Origin: an uncultured Verrucomicrobiota bacterium
GTDB lineage: Bacteria; Verrucomicrobiota; Verrucomicrobiia; Opitutales; Seribacteraceae
Reading direction: 5' to 3'
Assembly: GCA_902615835.1 (NCBI GenBank)
Contig: CACMQL010000018.1
Coordinates: 1-34,807, forward strand
DNA length: 34,807 nt
Numbering within the stretch: the stretch's first letter is position 1; every line of letters begins with the position of its first letter. This document shows, in pieces, positions 21,384 to 31,169 of this stretch. Both the position numbers and the translations under genes were made by a program. A model generated the notes under the pieces. The model did no database searches. It saw nothing but the letters and a program-made list of their open reading frames with translations, and was not told the DNA's origin.

Positions 21384-24300
21384 TCTTCGATGGCTTTGTA
21401 GTATTTTTCCATGGCCTCCTGAAATTCAGGGGCGATGGATGGGTTGCCGCTTCCATTGCTTTGAGAGGAAGCATCAGCCTTGATAGGAGACGAATTGTTT
21501 CCTTTAAGAGAGTTGATGACTTTTTTCGGACTGCCACCCTGGGAAGAACCACCTCCAGTTTTACCGGCAAGGGGACTTTTTCCTTTGGCTTCTCCGGAGT
21601 TTTTATTTCCCATTTGCATCATCAAAAGTTCCATGGCAGTAAGATTTTTGTTGTCTCTTGCTTCTTCCCCCTGACCTTGCCCCTCAATCAACAAATTGAT
21701 GAGGTCACTGAGAATTTCAACGGATTCTTTTTGTGCCTCTTGTGTAACTTGGGTGAAAACCTGTTGCGAGAGTTTTTCGGATGACTTGGACATAGCCATA
21801 TGGGTATCATCAAAGAGAGGATTAATCGCTTCCTCTGCCATTGAAATCTGGGTATCGGTCAAATCGATCATAAGAGTGTTCTGTTGTTTTGTCAGAGAGG
21901 ACGCCCAATTATCTTTATTTCCGCGGAATCCTTCTTGGTCGAGGTTAGAAGTTTTAAAAAGGATTTCCTTTTGGGTTTTTCTAATTTTAAGTAATGAAAG
22001 GATTTCAGCCGTTTTGTCTTTTCCACCAGCATTTCCTCCGGATGAGTCACCACCGGGAGAATCTACCTGCAAGAGTTTTGCCCATAATTCGAAAAGTTGT
22101 TCCCATTGATTCAATCCGTTTAGTGCTTGAAAGGAAATGTTGTTTCGAAGACTTTGGGCAACTGAAGCCAGTTCTTGCTTAGCTTTGGCTTGTGTCATGA
22201 GCTTACTGACTTCGCCGTACTCCGACTTGTTAGTTCTTTCATGGTATCTGCTTATTTCATTTTTAATTTCATCCGCATCAAGGCTTACTTTGGACTGAAT
22301 TTTTTCCATTTCGTAAACCGAAACTCGATTATCGTTGTTTAGCTGAGTTGTCATTCGTCCGATGGAGGACGGCAGAAGAGAAACCAATTTTTGAGAAATT
22401 TTTTGCTCCGTCCTTTTTAATTTCCTTAGTCTTTCAGCAAGGGTAATTGCTTCCAGCTTATCCAGTTGATTTGAAAATTTTGCCAGCACATCTCTAAGCT
22501 TATCCAAAGCTTTTTGTTGAGATTCAGCCGCCTGTAACATCGATTGGCTGGCCTTGGAGGTTTGGGAGTTGCCTGCTGCGTTTAACTTTTGCTTTGCTTC
22601 ACGCATTGGATTTTGGGATGTCTCTTCCATTTTCTGCAAGGAAGTAGCAAATTCCCTTAATATTTCTAAGTCAAATAATGGGTTCTTCGTGGCTTCATTC
22701 AATGTGTCAAATCCACTTCGGGTTATTGAGTTGAGGCTACTGGCGAGATCTTTTTGGTCACCCTGCAAGTTTGAAATTTCATTGGCTGACTTTCGGTCCA
22801 ATTCACGATCATCCTTATCATTGATTGTGGTTTCTAAAGAGAGGGTTTCAAATTGAATGGCTTCCTGCCAGCGGGCTATTTCTGAAACTTCAGCAATCAC
22901 CAAATCCATCTGAACACGGATCATTTCGGCATGTTTCTCAGGTCCTACAACTTTCAGTTTAAGCGGTTTTGAATAAACGGTATCCCTGTGTGGGTAGTGA
23001 TCTTTGGAACTTGCATAAAAGACGATCTCATCTCCGTCGCCAATATCAAAAATGCTTGGATCAAAAGGAAAAGAAAGATCGAAACTGATTTCGCCACGAG
23101 AAGGAAAAAACTTCCTAAATAGCACTTGACGGTCATTGCTTTGCGATCCCTTGGAGATCTCAAAGAGTAGGGAAATTTCTGATAAACCGAAATCATCCGA
23201 GTGTTGAAAGTTAATTTTTCGGGTTTCAAAAGCCAAGACTGGCGAAATATCAGTTTGCGGATTTAAGCGAACAGAGGGCGGGAGATCTTTTTGGATATCG
23301 ACAAAAAGAATATCAGGTTCCATTTGAGAAAACCCAAAACGATCCATCAGATGAAGCTCGTAATTTTGATTTTCCCTGATTTTCCCAAGTTGAAAATCAA
23401 AGTAGATGGCGTCTGGATTTTGACCTATTTGTGCCTGCCCGCTTTTGAGAAGCAATTTTGAAATCTCCCGATTTGCTTTGCCGTGCAGAAAAATTTTCGA
23501 ATGTTCAGGCACTGAAATCTTATGATTTAGAACTTCATAGTCTTCAGTATCCATCGATAGATAGGCAGGATATTCAACTGTAGCGATCACTGACTCAAGC
23601 TTGGGTCTTGGGATAGGCTTGACCTTAAATTCTCTTGAAAAATCACCGGCCTGAAGCGTTGTTGAGAAAGACTCTTTTTGGGGGGGTAATCTAAATTCAT
23701 ACACCTGACCATTGATCGGTGCCATCAAATCAAAACCTGGAGCACCTGTCTTATGCAGACTTGCATAGTTTGGTTTGCCTTTAGAATTTTTCGACAATGA
23801 AAACCGTGTGACATGGCTTTCATTCGCAATGATATAGAGGTCTCGCTTTTCGATATTTGTAAATGCAGTCAGTGTAGCTCTTTCAATCGGGGAAAAAGGA
23901 AGAGCCCATCGATAAAATGAATTTCTACTTAGCTCAGGAAATGAAAAGCAAAAGAAGACCATGATTACAAAAATTGTGGAGGCAAATATGGCTGGGTTGC
24001 GTATGATTTTCCATGGAAAGACTTCTCCAGGTTCAATCGAACTAATTTCTTCCAGCATTTTTTGCTGGGCTGCCTCAAAGATCTGGCTTGAAAATGTCAG
24101 CTCTGCGGATGAGCCAGTTTTGGCAATTTCGGCAATCCCAAGCAGTCTTTCCCCTTTTGCACGGGAGATTCCCCTCACTTTTTTAGCCAGCCATAAGGTA
24201 TTACAGGTGTGGCGGAAAATGTGGAGGAATAGGTTCCACGCGGCCCAGGTGGAAAGAAAAATTCCGGTAAAGAGGATGACCGAGCGCCAGGCAACGGGTG

Positions 24301-24496
24301 TCTCCCAAATTCGATCCGAAACACTTAGACTCATCCATGAAATCCCCAGAAAGAAGAAAATGAGAAAAAGAAATTTCAGCACCAGTCGCACGCGGGCTGT
24401 TTTTTGTAGAATATGGAAAAATCCGACCAGTCCGTCCTTGAGCTGGTTCGAGGAATTCGGGGAGAATCTCTTAGAGATAAAATCCTGATTATTCAT
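21380..24496 (-). CDS. DUF4175-like large membrane protein (operon gene 5)
   Basis: 1,038 aa from ATG 24496, 7 bp after the previous stop; the open frame reaches a TTG at 24517. Three N-terminal transmembrane helices lie at about 35-55, 68-88 and 165-185. A long extracytoplasmic region with beta-sandwich-like parts follows, then a heavily charged helical/coiled-coil region (about 580-900) and a Gly/Ser/Asn-rich C-terminus. It resembles the DUF4175 proteins that accompany MoxR/VWA operons in PVC bacteria. The function is unestablished; by context it is a structural or scaffolding partner of the two VWA membrane proteins. Confidence 0.75.
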   Translation of the reverse strand: MNNQDFISKRFSPNSSNQLKDGLVGFFHILQKTARVRLVLKFLFLIFFFLGISWMSLSVSDRIWETPVAWRSVILFTGIFLSTWAAWNLFLHIFRHTCNTLWLAKKVRGISRAKGERLLGIAEIAKTGSSAELTFSSQIFEAAQQKMLEEISSIEPGEVFPWKIIRNPAIFASTIFVIMVFFCFSFPELSRNSFYRWALPFSPIERATLTAFTNIEKRDLYIIANESHVTRFSLSKNSKGKPNYASLHKTGAPGFDLMAPINGQVYEFRLPPQKESFSTTLQAGDFSREFKVKPIPRPKLESVIATVEYPAYLSMDTEDYEVLNHKISVPEHSKIFLHGKANREISKLLLKSGQAQIGQNPDAIYFDFQLGKIRENQNYELHLMDRFGFSQMEPDILFVDIQKDLPPSVRLNPQTDISPVLAFETRKINFQHSDDFGLSEISLLFEISKGSQSNDRQVLFRKFFPSRGEISFDLSFPFDPSIFDIGDGDEIVFYASSKDHYPHRDTVYSKPLKLKVVGPEKHAEMIRVQMDLVIAEVSEIARWQEAIQFETLSLETTINDKDDRELDRKSANEISNLQGDQKDLASSLNSITRSGFDTLNEATKNPLFDLEILREFATSLQKMEETSQNPMREAKQKLNAAGNSQTSKASQSMLQAAESQQKALDKLRDVLAKFSNQLDKLEAITLAERLRKLKRTEQKISQKLVSLLPSSIGRMTTQLNNDNRVSVYEMEKIQSKVSLDADEIKNEISRYHERTNKSEYGEVSKLMTQAKAKQELASVAQSLRNNISFQALNGLNQWEQLFELWAKLLQVDSPGGDSSGGNAGGKDKTAEILSLLKIRKTQKEILFKTSNLDQEGFRGNKDNWASSLTKQQNTLMIDLTDTQISMAEEAINPLFDDTHMAMSKSSEKLSQQVFTQVTQEAQKESVEILSDLINLLIEGQGQGEEARDNKNLTAMELLMMQMGNKNSGEAKGKSPLAGKTGGGSSQGGSPKKVINSLKGNNSSPIKADASSQSNGSGNPSIAPEFQEAMEKYYKAIED

Positions 24497-24503
24497 TTTT
24501 GTG

Positions 24504-26690
24504 CTAAACCATCCCAAAGAATTTCCTGCCCGTCCAGTATATTGCCAGCAGAAAAAAAAGAAATGAGCCCCAATACAAATTGGTCCTTAGGTTATTAATC
24601 TTCAACATCGGAGTGGTTTTGGATTCGAGTGATAAGGCAGAAATCACATCTTTGGCATCGCGGTAATTTTTTGAAACACCTCCAGTTAAATTTGCGAGTT
24701 GTTGAAGCGCAACGGGATTTGCAGGATTACCCTGTTTCTCGCGATTTGATTCTTCTACATAAAGTTTGGTTTTAATGAAATTGTCAACTGGTTCACAGAC
24801 TGCTTCGAAGCGTAGCTCACCGGCAGCTGCTGCCTGAATGGAGGCTAGGAAAACTCCCGAACAATCAGGATCCTTTCGAAATGTGACATTTTCAACTTCT
24901 CCATTTGCATGTCGGGCAACCCCTTTCACCTGACCTTTTTCAAGAGGAAAGCCGTATTGATCATGAACGATGCAACGGAGAAAAACTTTTTCACCAAGCC
25001 GGGGATTTTCAGGGCTTGGGATTAATTTAATTCCCTCTTTTTCTGCTAAATATCTACCATGTGCCATCCATCTGACAACCTGGCTCCAGAAACGATAATG
25101 ATATTTATCCTCCACGCCTCTACGCCATCTCCAGGCCGAATCAGAACCTAAATACAGTGATTTACCGGCTCCCGTCTGCCGGATCACAAGGATAGGCATT
25201 TTTCCCCACTCCGTCACATAGTTGGAGTGGACCGCCAATACCTCTGAGCCTGGCCTGCTTTTACTCACAGTAGCCGACCAATGAAATCCTGGTAGTTTAG
25301 ACCAAAAATCTCGGCTTTTTTCTCCGGTGCCGCGTAGTTTAGTTAACCAGTGGTCTCTTCCCTTTTGAGTCAGGATATAGGATGCAGGATTTTGAGTCCC
25401 AAGGCCGCGAGGTTTTTCGAAATCGTAGACTACCGGAAGAATCTCTCCTAGGGATGTCTTGGTAAGAGATTGTTGCCTGCCTCTTCTGCCGGGCATAAAG
25501 ATTAGACCTGAGGCCTGATATTGAATTAAATTTGCGAGAAGATCGCATTGATCTTCATTCAGTTCAGCTTCATCCAGTCCGACATCTCCAAGAAAAATGA
25601 CATCGTAGGGAGACAAACTTGCCTCATCAGTTGGAAACTCGGGGATGTAGGTTGCTCCACTCGGAGAGTCCATTCCCGGGTGCAAAAGAACACATGATAA
25701 ATTTACACCGGGATCCCGGCTTAGGGCATTTCGTAAATACCGGTATTCCCACCGAGGAAGAGAATCCACAATGAGGACTCGAATGGTCTTACTTTCTACC
25801 CGGGTGCGTATTTTTTTTTGATTATTTTTTTTGTAAGTTTCTTTCTTCACTTCACCGAGTATGATTTCGAAGTCAATTTGACCCTCTTTCTCTGGCAGCC
25901 AGGAGAGGTTTCCCGAAATGCTCTCACCTCCCTGGAAATCAACCGGTTTTTCCAGGATTTTCTCGCCGTTCGAAAAAAGGGAAAGAGAAGTCTTTTGAGA
26001 AGTTTTGAAATGATTGGTTGCCTGCCAGCTAATCATTACCCTTTCCCCCTGAAGAACATAAGACGGAGCGAAAACTTCATCAAGGGAAAGATCAGGAAGG
26101 GAAGCATCCGATCCCGTGATTACGCTGTAAACGGGCACAGATAACGCCCGACTTTTACCAGCTACCGACAATACCGAGGATCCATTATTGGTATCGCCAT
26201 CCGTTAGAACAAGAATGGCTTTCACGGAGTCGTTTTGATTCAAAACCTGTTGAATAGCATGTGTGATATTAGTGGCCTTGGGACCTGCGGGTGAGGAAAA
26301 ATTTTTAACCAAAAAGGAAGCGTTTGTTTCCAGATTCTGAACCCATTGGTTTTGAAGAAATTTTTTTGACCATGCTGATCTTTCAATGGGTTCTCCATCT
26401 TCCACCATGACATCCTTGGTTTGCATACTTTCCGATACATCCTGCAGGCAGATAATTTGTGATTTTTTGGTATTATCAATTTTTTCGACCATCCCGGGGT
26501 CAAAAAGGGTAAAAACAACCAGCATGACAATTAGAACGCGAAAACTTTCCAGCAGGGCAATCCTGCGTTTTTTTTTCATTCTCAGCCAAGTCTGAAAACT
26601 GATAATCAAAGCAATAAGTATGATTACAAAGGCGAAGGCCCAGGAGAATGGACTTCCTTGAATTTGCCAGAATCCGGTTTCGAAAATCAT
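24504..26690 (-). CDS. Membrane VWA protein with glutamine-amidotransferase-like domain (operon gene 4)
   Basis: 728 aa. Two N-terminal transmembrane helices (about 15-35 and 48-64) precede a von Willebrand A domain whose MIDAS starts DVSES (Asp84, Ser86, Ser88) and continues with VLTDGDTNNG. A region beginning IRVLIVDSLPRWEYRYLRNA, with YDVIFLGDVG and GLIFMPG, matches the class I glutamine-amidotransferase-like fold seen in this family. One C-terminal transmembrane helix lies near 700-720. The ATG overlaps the upstream stop as ATGA. VWA domains bind proteins through metal and are usual partners of MoxR ATPases. Confidence 0.85.
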   Translation of the reverse strand: MIFETGFWQIQGSPFSWAFAFVIILIALIISFQTWLRMKKKRRIALLESFRVLIVMLVVFTLFDPGMVEKIDNTKKSQIICLQDVSESMQTKDVMVEDGEPIERSAWSKKFLQNQWVQNLETNASFLVKNFSSPAGPKATNITHAIQQVLNQNDSVKAILVLTDGDTNNGSSVLSVAGKSRALSVPVYSVITGSDASLPDLSLDEVFAPSYVLQGERVMISWQATNHFKTSQKTSLSLFSNGEKILEKPVDFQGGESISGNLSWLPEKEGQIDFEIILGEVKKETYKKNNQKKIRTRVESKTIRVLIVDSLPRWEYRYLRNALSRDPGVNLSCVLLHPGMDSPSGATYIPEFPTDEASLSPYDVIFLGDVGLDEAELNEDQCDLLANLIQYQASGLIFMPGRRGRQQSLTKTSLGEILPVVYDFEKPRGLGTQNPASYILTQKGRDHWLTKLRGTGEKSRDFWSKLPGFHWSATVSKSRPGSEVLAVHSNYVTEWGKMPILVIRQTGAGKSLYLGSDSAWRWRRGVEDKYHYRFWSQVVRWMAHGRYLAEKEGIKLIPSPENPRLGEKVFLRCIVHDQYGFPLEKGQVKGVARHANGEVENVTFRKDPDCSGVFLASIQAAAAGELRFEAVCEPVDNFIKTKLYVEESNREKQGNPANPVALQQLANLTGGVSKNYRDAKDVISALSLESKTTPMLKINNLRTNLYWGSFLFFLLAIYWTGRKFFGMV

Positions 26691-28645
26691 TGCAAGGGCA
26701 CTCTTCTGTTAAAACTTTTAGGTGGTAAGCTGAGAGCACCCTCGAAAAGAAGAAAAAGAATCATGCAAACCAGAAAGAAATTCCAGATTTCGGCTCTTTG
26801 AAAGGAAGAGTTGGCAGATTGAGCGTCACTCCAGGAAGCATATTCAGAAGAAATTAGCTGTCGCAATTGGTTATTTTCCAGCTGGTCGTAAGTGGATTCA
26901 TCTGCCGGACGATTAACTGCCACCAAATTTCCTAAATGCTGATAAATCCCGGCATTAATGGCAGGCTTGTCTCGTTTTTCACCGGTGATCGCAAGTACAC
27001 TTTGAAGTTTGCGGGAATGATTATCCCCGCATTCCATTATTTGGAAATTTGTTTTACGCTCACATTCTTCGATAATTCGTTGCAATGCGGGTACGAGAAC
27101 AAAACCCTCGTCCAGACTCGACCAGGCCTTATTGGGGAGAGTGGAGAAAGAATACAGCACTCCTCGGCCGTGGATCTTTCGGGTCAAGAAATTATTTCCA
27201 TCGGTATAAAAGGCTAGTGGTTGGCCTTCCAGCGGAATAATTCTTTTCTGAATTTTCAGATGCGATAGTGGTAATTCCTTTCCATTGGCGGTGTTTGCAA
27301 ATACTCCTTCATTTCGAATCCATTCGCGGACACTGCAAAAATCGTCTTCTGATAAAATTTTGTAATCACCCCATTTTTGAAAAGTAAAAATTTTATTCTT
27401 TGATTCTTCTGATGGGAAAAAAATAACCACGCCACCATCGAAAAGGAACTGGTCGACCCACCCCTGACTTTCTTGGGGAACCTCTCCCTGTATGACTAGC
27501 AATTCATGCTTTATTAGCTCTTCCTGCCGGTTGGTGAACAAATTTTCAGTCAGAAAGACTTTCTCAGGATTTAAAGAACAGGCAGCAATAATACATTTTT
27601 TTGCCTGAGGATCTTCACAGGAAATCCCTACCTTTAGCATGGATTGATTCCCGTAAGTGAAAAAATATTCATTATCTTCAGCGAATGAGTCTTCTGGCAG
27701 GCTTATGCTTATCCATCCCGTTCTTGGCTGTCCGGCGAGTGGAATTGTTGGAGTCCAAGTTGTGGATGGATAGGTAAATTCAGACTCCATTGGAAACTGA
27801 ATCCCATTGATCCTGATTTTAAGGGCTAATTTTTCCTGACCTTTCTTATTTCCCAAAATCTGCAGAGTGGGGAAGAAGGAATCAGTTTCTTCGGAATAGG
27901 ACTTACAAGTAAGACTGTAATTGAAGGATTTTCCAGGCTTCATCTGTAAAAACTTTAGTTTCCATAAACCCTGCTTTTCATTGATGGTTTCGTTAATACT
28001 TTGGAGCATTTCAGAATTTTGATTTACTTGCCAACTTGGTCTCTGAAAGTCAGAGACTATCAATATTTCTGCCTGAGCCACATCTGCCTCATCCAACCAG
28101 ACCAATGCCCGATTTATGGTTTCCGGGAGAATCGCACCGCTGTCAGTTGGGCCAACAATTTCCTCCATTTCTTCAGTGTATAGAGTATCAACCGTGTCCA
28201 AAAAAATGGGCTCCGCCCAAAGGGTCTCCATCACTACGAGTTTGCTCTCAGGCCATGATTTTGTGAATCGATCAAATTCCTCCAGTCCATGTTGCAGAAG
28301 AGTTTTGGAAGAATTCTCAGATTTTTTTCGCATACTCGAAGATCTATCCAAAATCAACATCAGAACTTCCGGCTCTTTTGCAGCCAAATCAAGCAACGAT
28401 TGATTTCCTGATGAAATGGGGCGAGCCAACAAAATCACCAGCAAAGCAATAATCAGCATCCGTACTAGCAAAGTTAGCCATCGGCGAATCTTTGACATTC
28501 TCGAGGATCTTTCCTTTGCTTCTACAAGAAACCTCATGGCAGCCCATGATTCACGGCGGTGTCTCAATAAATTGAGGAGATGGATGATTAAGGGAGCCGC
28601 TGCGAGAAGGATTCCAAAAAGGGCGATGGGTTGTAAGAAACTCAT
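26687..28645 (-). CDS. BatA-like membrane VWA protein (operon gene 3)
   Basis: 652 aa. The N-terminus LQPIALFGILLAAAPLIIHL, followed by RHRRESWAAMRFL, is the aerotolerance-regulator (BatA N-terminal) signature. Transmembrane helices lie at about 7-25 and 57-75, with another near the C-terminus. The VWA domain begins LILDRSSSM (Asp100, Ser102, Ser104), so the MIDAS looks intact. It starts 6 bp after DUF58. The domain order and gene order match the common MoxR-DUF58-VWA-VWA arrangement, in which MoxR is thought to act as a chaperone on VWA proteins. Confidence 0.88.
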   Translation of the reverse strand: MSFLQPIALFGILLAAAPLIIHLLNLLRHRRESWAAMRFLVEAKERSSRMSKIRRWLTLLVRMLIIALLVILLARPISSGNQSLLDLAAKEPEVLMLILDRSSSMRKKSENSSKTLLQHGLEEFDRFTKSWPESKLVVMETLWAEPIFLDTVDTLYTEEMEEIVGPTDSGAILPETINRALVWLDEADVAQAEILIVSDFQRPSWQVNQNSEMLQSINETINEKQGLWKLKFLQMKPGKSFNYSLTCKSYSEETDSFFPTLQILGNKKGQEKLALKIRINGIQFPMESEFTYPSTTWTPTIPLAGQPRTGWISISLPEDSFAEDNEYFFTYGNQSMLKVGISCEDPQAKKCIIAACSLNPEKVFLTENLFTNRQEELIKHELLVIQGEVPQESQGWVDQFLFDGGVVIFFPSEESKNKIFTFQKWGDYKILSEDDFCSVREWIRNEGVFANTANGKELPLSHLKIQKRIIPLEGQPLAFYTDGNNFLTRKIHGRGVLYSFSTLPNKAWSSLDEGFVLVPALQRIIEECERKTNFQIMECGDNHSRKLQSVLAITGEKRDKPAINAGIYQHLGNLVAVNRPADESTYDQLENNQLRQLISSEYASWSDAQSANSSFQRAEIWNFFLVCMILFLLFEGALSLPPKSFNRRVPLQ

Positions 28646-28651
28646 CAGGTA

Positions 28652-29551
28652 TTAAGCCTGGGTTCTCTCGAATGAAAATTCACGGAGGGCATCATCCACC
28701 CTTGAATCAGTCACTGTAAAATAATGAGAGCACTGACTTTCAGTACAAATTTTTCTGATCTCTTCTAGATGTTTTCCCATTTGCTTCAAATAGTCATCCC
28801 TTATGATATTTGTTTCGGTTAAAATGGAAGGCCCGCCCTCAAGATCAATAAATCGAGTGGGACGATCAAAAACAAACTCCACTTCCTGTCGGTCCATAAT
28901 ATGAAAAAGAACTACCTCATGTTTGCGTTCCCGCATATGATGGATCACATTGGAAACCGATTTTGGGTCCTCGAGAAAATCAGAATAAATAAGGAGTTGG
29001 GCTCTGCTTTTAATTGATTCGGCAATTTGATGCAGTTGATCAATGACAGGGCTCTTTCCGTTGGCTTGTGCTTGACTTAGGTTAAAGAGTATATCTTGTA
29101 ATTGGGCTGGGCTACGCCGAGCAGGAATTTCTTCACCTTTTTCTGGATGCAGCACAGAAAGTCCTACTGCATCACCCTGCTGTAAATATAAATAACTCAA
29201 TGTACCAATCAATCTTTTGGCAAATGCAAATTTGGAACTTGGCTTGCCAAACTTCATGGAAGCACTGCAATCCAAAAGATGATAACTCCGCAAATTGGTC
29301 TCTGCCTCAAATTCCTTTAAAAAATACTTGTCTGTTCGGGCGAGGACTCGCCAGTCGATTCTCTTGGGATCTTCGCCAGGAGTGTATTCACGGTATTCTG
29401 CAAACTCCACACTAGAACCCTTGTGATTGCTTCTGTGATGACCGCTCACACTTCCCTCCATTGGGAAGTGTCCCAGCATCGGAATGCCTCCAAGTCTGGC
29501 TATTGCCTTTTGGTCAATGTATTCAAAAAAATTGCTCTCCTGAAGAGGCAT
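28652..29551 (-). CDS. DUF58 protein (operon gene 2)
   Basis: 299 aa. It contains the DUF58 core EFAEYREYTPGEDPKRIDW, then RVLARTDKYFLKEFEAE (about residues 49-83), directly followed by a VWA-like strand HLLDCSASM (Asp94, Ser96, Ser98). DUF58 proteins accompany MoxR ATPases almost universally; their exact role is not established. There is no transmembrane helix, unlike longer DUF58 versions. The gene starts 5 bp after moxR and ends 6 bp before the BatA-like gene. Confidence 0.92.
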   Translation of the reverse strand: MPLQESNFFEYIDQKAIARLGGIPMLGHFPMEGSVSGHHRSNHKGSSVEFAEYREYTPGEDPKRIDWRVLARTDKYFLKEFEAETNLRSYHLLDCSASMKFGKPSSKFAFAKRLIGTLSYLYLQQGDAVGLSVLHPEKGEEIPARRSPAQLQDILFNLSQAQANGKSPVIDQLHQIAESIKSRAQLLIYSDFLEDPKSVSNVIHHMRERKHEVVLFHIMDRQEVEFVFDRPTRFIDLEGGPSILTETNIIRDDYLKQMGKHLEEIRKICTESQCSHYFTVTDSRVDDALREFSFERTQA

Positions 29552-29556
29552 TAACT

Positions 29557-30612
29557 TTATTTTTCTTCCTTGTTTGCTTCTTCGATTAATCTTCTAACAA
29601 CATCAATACTGGATATCCCTTCGGACCTAGCATGGAAATTCGTGATGATCCGGTGATCCAAGACCGCCAACGCCACAGCCTCCAAGTCATCACTAGTGGT
29701 AATAAAATTACCTTCGATGACTGCCCGGGCTTTGGCTCCGCGAATTAAAAACTGGATTGCTCTGGGTCCTGCTCCCCACTGAACGGAATTTTTAACCCAC
29801 TTCGGTGCATCAGCCGATGCGGGCCTTGTCTTTCGGACTAAATCAACTGCTTTTTCAAAAACATTTTCAGGGACCGGAATTTTTTCAACGAGTTGCTGGA
29901 AATCTTTCATTTTCTTTCCGGTAAGTACTTTTGAAAGTGTGGGCAGATCCCCCCCGGTCGTGTTTCTCGCAATGGATAATTCTTCATCTCGACTTGGATA
30001 ATCAAGTCTAATCAGGAACATGAATCGATCAAGTTGAGCCTCAGGTAAAGGGTAGGTGCCTTCCTGTTCAATCGGATTTTGAGTGGCTAAGACAAAAAAA
30101 GGCTTTTGCAAGTGGTGGTTCTTGCCGGCAATCGTAACCCTTTTTTCCTGCATTGCTTCAAGCAAGGCGGACTGTGTTTTAGGGGGTGTACGATTGATCT
30201 CATCGGCAAGCAGTACATTTGTAAAAACGGGCCCCTTAACAAATTTAAATTCGCGTCCTTCACCGTCCTCTCTGTTTTGCAGAATTTCAGTTCCAGTCAC
30301 ATCGGAAGGCATAAGATCTGGGGTAAATTGAATCCTCGAAAAAGAGAGTGAAATCGCTTGGGCGATGGAATTGACCAAAAGAGTTTTTGCGAGGCCAGGG
30401 ACTCCCATCAATAAGGCGTGACCTTGGGAAAGCATACATATAAATATTTTTTGAATAGCATCCTCTTGTCCAATTATAATCCTGCCGATTTCATTTTTAA
30501 TAATGCCAAAGGATTCTTGCAGCGATTTAATGGCAATGATATCATCTTCATTCAAGGAAGATATATCTTTATGCATTTTTAGGGTTTTCTTATTTTTAGT
30601 TTGCGGTGCCAT
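29557..30612 (-). CDS. moxR: MoxR-family AAA+ ATPase (operon gene 1)
   Basis: 351 aa from ATG 30612; a TTG one codon earlier is unlikely. The AAA+ core has Walker A GVPGLAKT (70-77), the MoxR hallmark RIQFTPDLMPSDVTGTEI, Walker B LLADEINR (134-141), sensor 1 ATQNPIEQEGTYPLPEAQLD, written here as motif pieces ATQNP and PLPEAQLDRF, and a C-terminal lid with GPRAIQFL. MoxR ATPases are chaperone-like and act on VWA partners encoded nearby. It heads a seven-gene operon running to 16744. The divergent 56-bp gap to the small gene at 30669 should contain its promoter. Confidence 0.95.
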   Translation of the reverse strand: MAPQTKNKKTLKMHKDISSLNEDDIIAIKSLQESFGIIKNEIGRIIIGQEDAIQKIFICMLSQGHALLMGVPGLAKTLLVNSIAQAISLSFSRIQFTPDLMPSDVTGTEILQNREDGEGREFKFVKGPVFTNVLLADEINRTPPKTQSALLEAMQEKRVTIAGKNHHLQKPFFVLATQNPIEQEGTYPLPEAQLDRFMFLIRLDYPSRDEELSIARNTTGGDLPTLSKVLTGKKMKDFQQLVEKIPVPENVFEKAVDLVRKTRPASADAPKWVKNSVQWGAGPRAIQFLIRGAKARAVIEGNFITTSDDLEAVALAVLDHRIITNFHARSEGISSIDVVRRLIEEANKEEK

Positions 30613-30668
30613 CAAAATTTAGCCTTTCGAAATCTTTACTTTCGAATCAGAATCAACATATTAAATTC
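30613..30668. promoter_or_regulatory. Divergent promoter region with two TTTCGAA boxes
   Basis: The 56-bp gap between moxR (-) and the small DUF1737-like gene (+) must hold both promoters. TTTCGAA occurs at 30625-30631 and 30640-30646, 15 bp apart. Each contains the palindrome TTCGAA, a possible operator. No clear -35/-10 pair stands out. Confidence 0.35.
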
Positions 30669-30878
30669 ATGATTAGGGTACAGCGTAAATTCAAGGTAAT
30701 AAAAGCAAATTCCCTCAAAGACTTGGAAAAAGATGTAAATGAACTAATTCAAAGGGAATACAAGGATACGGAGGGATTTTTATATCGGGCATCCGGGAGA
30801 TGGCAGTGCCTTGGCGGTACTTTTACCGACAGGGATAACTGGTTTCAATCAATGGTTTTCATTCAGCAAGAGGAATAG
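30669..30878 (+). CDS. Small DUF1737-like protein
   Basis: 69 aa from ATG 30669; the frame is open to ATG 30606, but that start would overlap moxR. The pattern VIKANSLKDLEKDVNELI followed by GRWQCLGGTFT and WFQSMVF matches small proteins (DUF1737 type) in which a helix is followed by 'G.w...G......' and a final strand ending with M or V. No function is known. It diverges from moxR. Confidence 0.65.
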   Translation: MIRVQRKFKVIKANSLKDLEKDVNELIQREYKDTEGFLYRASGRWQCLGGTFTDRDNWFQSMVFIQQEE

Positions 30879-31018
30879 AATACCTTTTGGCCTGATCCAA
30901 TTATTTAATTTGCCTAAGAGAAGATATTGGGAAACAAAAAAATAGATTGTCTCAAAAATAATTTTATCAAACTTACGAACCTATGTTTAATTAAACCATA
31001 TAGGCTAAAAGTAAGGGT

Positions 31019-31036
31019 AAGACTGAAGGTCTTTTT
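31019..31036 (+). terminator. Weak intrinsic terminator candidate
   Basis: AAGAC (31019-31023) and GTCTT (31029-31033) form a 5-bp stem with loop TGAAG, followed by three more T. It is 140 bp past the DUF1737-like gene. The stem is short, so confidence is low. Confidence 0.3.
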
Positions 31037-31169
31037 AATTTACATGCCGAGAAAATTTTATGAATTTCAAATGAAGGCTTACTTTTCTCTTTGTCTCTAA
31101 CATGGATTGTCTCAGGTAGCCTTCAAGGTTGAAAAAAACTGCACCAACATCTATCCAAGATACATCACC

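Noticed and set aside
30945-31114. GATTGTCTCA direct repeat at 30945 and 31105
   Set aside because: Only 10 bp, no further copies noticed and no associated structure; chance is likely.
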